From NCBI GenBank assembly GCA_030688705.1, contig JAUYJH010000084.1:1-18461 (forward strand): DNA of 18,461 nucleotides. Direction: 5' to 3'. The notes below the pieces were generated by a model. That model searched no databases and had not been told where the DNA came from. It worked only from the letters and a program-made list of their open reading frames with translations. Made by a program: the position numbers and the translations under genes. Source of the DNA: Deltaproteobacteria bacterium. Its GTDB lineage: Bacteria > UBA10199 > SPLOWO2-01-44-7. Shown in pieces: positions 14,680-18,461 of the stretch; position 1 is the first letter of the stretch; each line of letters begins with the position of its first letter.

Positions 14680-15500
14680 AAATTTGTCATTCTGAGCCGC
14701 AGGCGAAGAATCCCGGAAAAATCGGGATCCTTCGGTCTTACGCCCTCAGGATGACACCTGTGATTACCTCCGTTTCTTTGCTCCTTCTCTTCCCATTAGA
14801 CGTTTTCGCCCAAGCCGGCTCTCCCACGGGGGTTTCTCGGCCGCTTGTTTTGCTTCTGGCCTTGGCGGCTTTGTCACTTGTCCCGTTTGTCTTGATGATG
14901 GCCACTTCCTTCGTAAAGCTGGCCGTTGTTTTATCTCTGATCCGCAACGCCTTGGGTACACAGCAGGTGCCGCCCAACGTGGTGGTTACCGGTTTGGCGC
15001 TGATTTTGACGGTCTACATCATGGCACCGGTCGGTCTGCAGGTTTACAACATCGCCAAAACAACGATCAATCAGGGGACCAACCAGCCCCTTTTGTCGCA
15101 GGCTTCCGTGGAGATGCTGACGAAGGCGGTGAAAGAGGGGAAAGAGCCGGTCCGCAATTTTTTGCTGAAGCACGCGCATGAAAAAGAGAAAAAACTCTTT
15201 TATAATCTGGCGATTGAAATGCGCAAAAAAGACAAACTGGAACAGGATGTCGGCGAAAATGACTTTTTGGGGCTGATCCCCGCCTTTGTAATCAGCGAAC
15301 TGACCGAGGCGTTCCAGATCGGTTTCATCATTTTTCTGCCGTTTTTGGTGATCGATATTGTCATCGCCAATATTCTTTTGTCTTTGGGGATGTTCCAGAT
15401 TTCACCGGTGACTCTTTCTTTGCCGTTCAAACTGCTTCTTTTCGTAATGGTCGACGGTTGGCATTTGATCGTGAAGGGGATTATCCAGGGGTACGTTTAA
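14676..15500 (+). CDS. sctR: SctR (YscR/FliP) export-gate protein
   Basis: A 274-residue FliP/YscR-family protein of the SctRST export gate. Family signatures are clear: LVPFVLMMATSFVKLAVVLS, LIRNALGTQQVPPN, FLGLIPAFVISELTEAFQIG, VIDIVIANILLSLGM and KLLLFVMVDGWHLI. An N-terminal signal peptide core (ITSVSLLLLFPLDVFAQAG) precedes the first helix, as in many FliP proteins. ATG 14676 is preferred because GGAGGG at 14667-14672 and the ATGA overlap support it. That start puts a 24-codon palindromic repeat inside the leader. ATG 14751, at the very end of the repeat, would give a normal signal peptide without it and is the alternative. Confidence 0.95.
   Translation: MKICHSEPQAKNPGKIGILRSYALRMTPVITSVSLLLLFPLDVFAQAGSPTGVSRPLVLLLALAALSLVPFVLMMATSFVKLAVVLSLIRNALGTQQVPPNVVVTGLALILTVYIMAPVGLQVYNIAKTTINQGTNQPLLSQASVEMLTKAVKEGKEPVRNFLLKHAHEKEKKLFYNLAIEMRKKDKLEQDVGENDFLGLIPAFVISELTEAFQIGFIIFLPFLVIDIVIANILLSLGMFQISPVTLSLPFKLLLFVMVDGWHLIVKGIIQGYV
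14685..14756 (+). repeat. palindromic interspersed repeat inside the sctR leader
   Basis: A 72-base element with terminal inverted repeats TGTCATTCTGAG and CTCAGGATGACA (one mismatch) and an inner stem ATCCCG...CGGGAT. It is a multiple of three and is read in frame as CHSEPQ...ALRMT, in the same frame as the copy in sctJ. Confidence 0.85.
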
Positions 15501-15503
15501 CTT

Positions 15504-15767
15504 ATGGATTATTTTCTTGGCGCGGCAAAGCAGGCCCTTTTTCTGGCACTCATCATCACGGCGCCGCCGGTCTTGGTGGCAATGATTGTGGGGCTTGTCA
15601 TCAGCATCTTGCAGGCGACCACCCAGATTCAGGAACAGACGCTGACGTTTGTCCCCAAACTGGTGGCGGTGGTGGTGGCCCTGATTATCACGGCGGAATT
15701 GCTCACCGGCCAGTTGCTCTCCTACACCCACTGGCTGTTTGATAATTTCGCACAATACGTCAAATGA
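15504..15767 (+). CDS. sctS: SctS (YscS/FliQ) export-gate protein
   Basis: An 87-residue protein with two membrane hairpin helices (about 12-38 and 50-72). The FliQ/SctS signature is plain: KQALFLALIITAPPVLVAMI, VGLVISILQATTQIQEQTL and FVPKLVAVVVAL. It packs around SctR in the export gate. Length is normal. It begins four bases after the sctR stop with no strong Shine-Dalgarno, so it is probably translationally coupled. Confidence 0.96.
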   Translation: MDYFLGAAKQALFLALIITAPPVLVAMIVGLVISILQATTQIQEQTLTFVPKLVAVVVALIITAELLTGQLLSYTHWLFDNFAQYVK

Positions 15768-15905
15768 TAAATTCTAAATTCGAAATTCTAAATTCTAAAC
15801 AAATCCCAAAATCCAATTGTTCAAATTACAAACGTTTACTTGGAACATTGGAATTTGTGATTTAGAATTTGTTTAGGGTTTAGAATTTAGGATTTGGGGT
15901 TTTGC
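15768..15905. repeat. AT-rich palindromic repeat between sctS and sctT
   Basis: Almost the whole sctS-sctT gap is an imperfect long palindrome built from ATTCTAAA and TTTAGAAT units: the left half has AAATTCTAAACAAATCCC-type runs and the right half their inverse (TTTAGAATTTGTTTAGGG). It is much more AT-rich than the genes around it and could fold into a long hairpin in the operon mRNA. Confidence 0.7.
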
Positions 15906-15909
15906 TTTT

Positions 15910-16803
15910 ATGGAAGAGTATCTCCAAAGATTAAACATCAACATCAACTTTCCTTTTGTGATGACGATGGCGGCCCTGATTTGGGCCCGGATTTTGAGCG
16001 TGATCGTCGTCATTCCGTTTTTGTTCGGCAAGCCGGTCCCCAGAACGGTCCGGCTCGGCGCCTCGATCATACTGACCGCTTTTTTGTATCCGATTTTGGT
16101 GGAAGGACAGATTCCCCCGCAACAATTTGACTTTTTGTATCTGCTGGCCCTTTTCTTCAAAGAGATTCTTTTTGGCCTCTCCATCGGTTTTGCGGCGTCG
16201 ATGATGTTTTACGGCTTCGAGGCGGCCGGACGGATGATCGACAACCAGAGGGGTGTTTCGCTCGCCCGAATCTTGATTCCGGAGTTGGGGGAGCAGTCGT
16301 CCATTTCCGGCATGTTTCTGTTTCAATTTTCGGTTGTCCTTTTTCTGGTTTTGGGGGGACACCTTTTTTTTCTGAAGGCTTTGGCCGAAAGCTATCAGGC
16401 GATTCCCCTGCTTACCTTTCCGGAAAGTGTTTCAGGCCTTTTACCCGTAGTCGATCTTTTCGGCGTTTTGACCGCCAAGGTTTTGTTTATTTCAGTCCAG
16501 ATCGCGGCGCCGGTGATCATCGCCGTTCTTCTGGCCGACGTCATTTTGGGGGTGACCAACCGTTTCGCCCCGCAGATCAATGTCTGGGAACTGGGGTTTA
16601 ACGTGCGGGGCTACATTGGCATTTTGATCCTCTTTTTGTCTTTGGGTTTTATTGCCCGCCAGGTCGAATTTTATACCGATGTTTCCGGAAAAAACGTTCA
16701 TGAAGTGATAGAAAAGATGAAAGCCAAGCCTTTGCCGCTGCCGGAACCGGAAGAAAAAATAACCCCTGAAGAACTGGAAAAGCCGTCCCCGGTGGTCCCC
16801 TGA
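15910..16803 (+). CDS. sctT: SctT (YscT/FliR) export-gate protein
   Basis: A 297-residue polytopic protein of the FliR/SctT family, the single-copy cap of the export gate. Family features: LIWARILSVIVVIPFLFGKP at the N-terminus, KEILFGLSIGFAASMMFYGF, AAGRMIDNQRGVSLARILIP, and VILGVTNRFAPQINVWELGF near the C-terminus. About six membrane segments are visible. A Pro/Glu-rich tail of about 30 residues follows the last helix. In many systems sctU comes next; here it does not. The gene starts just after the AT-rich repeat, with no strong Shine-Dalgarno. Confidence 0.95.
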   Translation: MEEYLQRLNININFPFVMTMAALIWARILSVIVVIPFLFGKPVPRTVRLGASIILTAFLYPILVEGQIPPQQFDFLYLLALFFKEILFGLSIGFAASMMFYGFEAAGRMIDNQRGVSLARILIPELGEQSSISGMFLFQFSVVLFLVLGGHLFFLKALAESYQAIPLLTFPESVSGLLPVVDLFGVLTAKVLFISVQIAAPVIIAVLLADVILGVTNRFAPQINVWELGFNVRGYIGILILFLSLGFIARQVEFYTDVSGKNVHEVIEKMKAKPLPLPEPEEKITPEELEKPSPVVP

Positions 16804-16805
16804 AA

Positions 16806-16825
16806 GAGACCGAAGACCGAAGACC
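16806..16825. repeat. GAAGACC-type short repeat, copy 2
   Basis: GAGACCGAAGACCGAAGACC, one base different from 5363-5382, directly after the sctT stop. A GGGG...CCCC hairpin follows at about 16827-16845, without a clear T-run. Confidence 0.55.
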
Positions 16826-16865
16826 TGGGGTTTTGAGGCCCCAAAAGAGGGGTTGATCTGTTGTT

Positions 16866-16889
16866 AGTTTACATGATATCCATGTAACT
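16866..16889. promoter_or_regulatory. dyad, candidate enhancer-binding site
   Basis: Perfect 7-bp arms TTACATG (16869-16875) and CATGTAA (16881-16887) separated by ATATC. It lies about 70-95 bases upstream of the predicted sigma-54 start at 16960, the usual place for an NtrC-type activator. Confidence 0.5.
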
Positions 16890-16933
16890 AGATGATATTA
16901 TTTGATTTTTCTAATCTATTAAAATCACCTTTT

Positions 16934-16949
16934 TGGCATAGCGGTTGCA
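16934..16949 (+). promoter_or_regulatory. sigma-54-type promoter for the 16999 gene
   Basis: TGGCAT, five bases, TTGCA, a near-perfect -24/-12 match with GG (16935) and GC (16947) 12 bases apart. The predicted start is near 16960, about 39 bases before the ATG. Confidence 0.8.
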
Positions 16950-16998
16950 GTACTCTTAAACGCGGTTCGTCTATTACGGGCCGATTATAGGAGGCATT

Positions 16999-18174
16999 AT
17001 GATTAGTGGTCGCGGAGAATTAAGAGTGAAGCCGGAAACATATCAAGAACGAACTACGGCTATTACAGACGAACAAATTAATGCGAATGTTGAGGCCATT
17101 GAGGGCGAAAATATAAATAACGCCGAAGCATCGGTCGATATCGGCGATGGTCAGAGATATACTTGGCAGGATGTAAAAGAAGCAATGCGTAATGCCGGAT
17201 CTGCTTCCAGTGCAAATGGTGCCAATATAGCTCCCGAAGAGCTTAAAGCAGAATTGCAAAAAGTTTTGGCAAACAAGGTGAACCAACAGGCGGCCGTTGT
17301 TCGTGACAAGCAGAGGGCGTTGGAAGCGGCTGAAGCCAAAAGACCCCCAGTCCAAGCCGACATTAACACTGCCCGAAGTGCTCTTAATGCGGAAAAAGCC
17401 AAACTGGATACATTGATCAATCAGGCACAGGCCAGCGGTGCCATGCGAAATGCGCAGTTAAGGCAGAGCATGCAGGATTCTCTTCAGCTTGCAAACAGGA
17501 CAGCGCCGGAAGGTTCCGGCAACGGTTCCGGGCAATTTCGTGCGCAGACGGTTTCTCCGCAATCGAGTGCTCCGGCACAGGCTCAAACGGCCGGGGGGAG
17601 CGGCGGCGGACAACCGTCTCCAGCCGCGATGGGCGCATCGCCCACGGCAGGTGCCGGTTACGGGCCCAATATGTTTAACGGCATGAACCCGACCACCGCC
17701 GCTTATGCCAACGCCTTGGCGATGGATTCCAATATTTCTGATGGCATCGGCATGGCCGGCAAAGCGCGCAGAGAAGGTCAGCGTCTCATGATGCTCTTTT
17801 TCTTCTTCGCCCGCATGGCCGAGTCGGGTGATTTGGGGGCCATGTATCAATTTATCAAATTCATCACCTATATTATCGCCAAAGACAAAGCGCGGCAGAA
17901 TATTCAGATCGGCAGTAAGCTGATTCAGTTGCAGGATCTTTCGCGCAAAGCAACCGATGCCCTTTTGGCAACGAACGCCGACGAAAAAAATATGGGCGAG
18001 TTCATGAAGGCCCAGCAAAAAGCCAAATCAGAAGTCGATACCATCTCGACCTCACAGAAATTGATGGCCGATATGCTCCAAGAGTTTGCCCATGTGGTTG
18101 AATCGATGGTCAACTCGACCAAGAACCTGCTCGATGCTTGGGGCCGCGTCATGAGAACGGCGAGTTCGAGATAA
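16999..18174 (+). CDS. putative T3SS-secreted protein (translocator or tip-like candidate)
   Basis: A 391-residue protein with no signal peptide and no family that I recognise. Residues about 70-165 are a charged helical or coiled-coil region (LKAELQKVLANKVNQQAAVV, VQADINTARSALNAEKAKLD). A Gly/Ser/Gln/Pro linker follows at about 170-235. The C-terminal 150 residues are helical with one amphipathic-hydrophobic stretch (RLMMLFFFFARMAESGDLGA) and a heptad-like end. This layout fits exported T3SS translocators or tip proteins, and the gene follows sctT under its own sigma-54 promoter. The first third of the gene is clearly more AT-rich than the rest, suggesting a mixed origin. AGGAGG at 16989-16994 sets the start. 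Confidence 0.75.
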   Translation: MISGRGELRVKPETYQERTTAITDEQINANVEAIEGENINNAEASVDIGDGQRYTWQDVKEAMRNAGSASSANGANIAPEELKAELQKVLANKVNQQAAVVRDKQRALEAAEAKRPPVQADINTARSALNAEKAKLDTLINQAQASGAMRNAQLRQSMQDSLQLANRTAPEGSGNGSGQFRAQTVSPQSSAPAQAQTAGGSGGGQPSPAAMGASPTAGAGYGPNMFNGMNPTTAAYANALAMDSNISDGIGMAGKARREGQRLMMLFFFFARMAESGDLGAMYQFIKFITYIIAKDKARQNIQIGSKLIQLQDLSRKATDALLATNADEKNMGEFMKAQQKAKSEVDTISTSQKLMADMLQEFAHVVESMVNSTKNLLDAWGRVMRTASSR

Positions 18175-18181
18175 ATGTAGG

Positions 18182-18253
18182 CGTCATCCCGGCGGAAGCC
18201 GGGATCCAGTCTTGCTAAAACAACGACTGGACTCCGGCTTTCGCCGGAGTGAC
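18182..18253. repeat. palindromic interspersed repeat after the 16999 gene
   Basis: A 72-base element bounded by GTCA and TGAC, with hairpins CCCGGCGGAAGCCGGG, CCAGTC...GACTGG and CTCCGGCTTTCGCCGGAG. It lies just past the stop codon and may act as a transcription barrier. It is the same class as the element at 11702-11758. Confidence 0.75.
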
Positions 18254-18308
18254 AAACAGAGGGAATTTACCTTGGCTAGAGACCAAAAAAATGATAAATT
18301 TCAACACA

Positions 18309-18461
18309 ATGGCCAAAGCAAAAGACAAGAAACCGGTGGTGCCCCAGGTGGATGAGGTAGAGCCGTTTTTTGAAGAACTGGAAAAACGCCTTAAAAATGT
18401 TCCCCAAGAAGAGATTGAGGCGGGGGCCAAAAAAATCGGCGACTTTTTAGATGGGCGGATC
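18309..18461 (+). CDS. partial gene at the 3' edge, unknown
   Basis: An open frame of 51 codons runs off the window. The protein starts MAKAKDKKPVVPQVDEVEPF and is Lys/Glu-rich and helical; I do not recognise it. An in-frame ATG at 18291 would add six residues; neither start has a clear Shine-Dalgarno. Its place after a putative secreted protein would suit a chaperone, but that is a guess. Confidence 0.5.
   Translation, partial: MAKAKDKKPVVPQVDEVEPFFEELEKRLKNVPQEEIEAGAKKIGDFLDGRI

Noticed and set aside
7362..16803. The operon as a flagellar locus.
   Set aside because: SctJ is a short lipoprotein rather than FliF, an SctI-like rod protein is present, and no hook, rod, flagellin or stator genes are seen.
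16980..16987. GCCGATTA before 16999 as a FliA-type promoter.
   Set aside because: There is no AACTTTG or TAAA box at the right distance and it is too close to the ATG; the sigma-54 site explains the gene better.
1..18461. tRNA, rRNA or CRISPR features.
   Set aside because: I saw no cloverleaf, rRNA-like stretch or regularly spaced direct repeats; all the repeats found are palindromic and dispersed.

Overview
The window is most of a non-flagellar type III secretion system (NF-T3SS, injectisome) locus from a Gram-negative bacterium. FHA, PEGA and TPR modules fused in one inner-membrane protein, sigma-54 promoters with an NtrC-type activator, and many short palindromic interspersed repeats in the gaps suggest a deltaproteobacterial-type lineage (Myxococcota/Bdellovibrionota-like or an uncultured relative). 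That placement is an inference of low confidence; nothing here fixes the taxon.

Layout. (1) 62-5359, + strand: a large FHA/TM/PEGA/TPR protein in the place of SctD, a small helical protein, a Gly/Ala/Pro-rich putative exported protein, a TPR chaperone-like protein, the lipoprotein SctJ, a second putative exported or membrane-active protein, and a small unknown. (2) 5391-6761, - strand: an NtrC-family sigma-54 activator, convergent with block 1. (3) 6762-7361: a 600-base control region with two divergent sigma-54-type promoters, dyad candidates for activator binding, and a 177-bp MITE-like element with 20-bp perfect terminal inverted repeats and a TTTAT target duplication. (4) 7362-16803, + strand: a tightly packed export-apparatus operon in the order FliA/WhiG-type sigma factor, SctI, FliG-like protein, SctL, SctN, SctO, SctP, SctQ, FliN-like SctQ partner, FliO-like protein, SctR, SctS, SctT. 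(5) 16999-18174: a putative secreted protein behind its own sigma-54 promoter and a dyad. (6) A partial gene at the 3' edge.

How it fits together. SctJ, SctR/S/T, SctN/L/O, SctQ and its FliN-like partner, SctI and SctP are the ring, export gate, ATPase complex, sorting platform, rod and length-control parts of an injectisome. No secretin (SctC), SctU, SctV or gatekeeper is visible; they may lie outside the window.

The unusual part is the flagellar character. A FliO-like protein and a FliG-like protein (apparently in the place of SctK) sit inside the operon. Regulation also looks like a flagellar cascade: sigma-54 sites precede the activator gene, the FliA-like sigma gene and the gene at 16999, while two identical GCCGATAA -10 boxes with the same upstream AACTTTG element at the same spacing precede the two putative exported-protein genes at 2490 and 4541.

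A second oddity is that two palindromic repeat copies lie in frame, in the same orientation and the same reading frame, inside the N-terminal leaders of SctJ and SctR.
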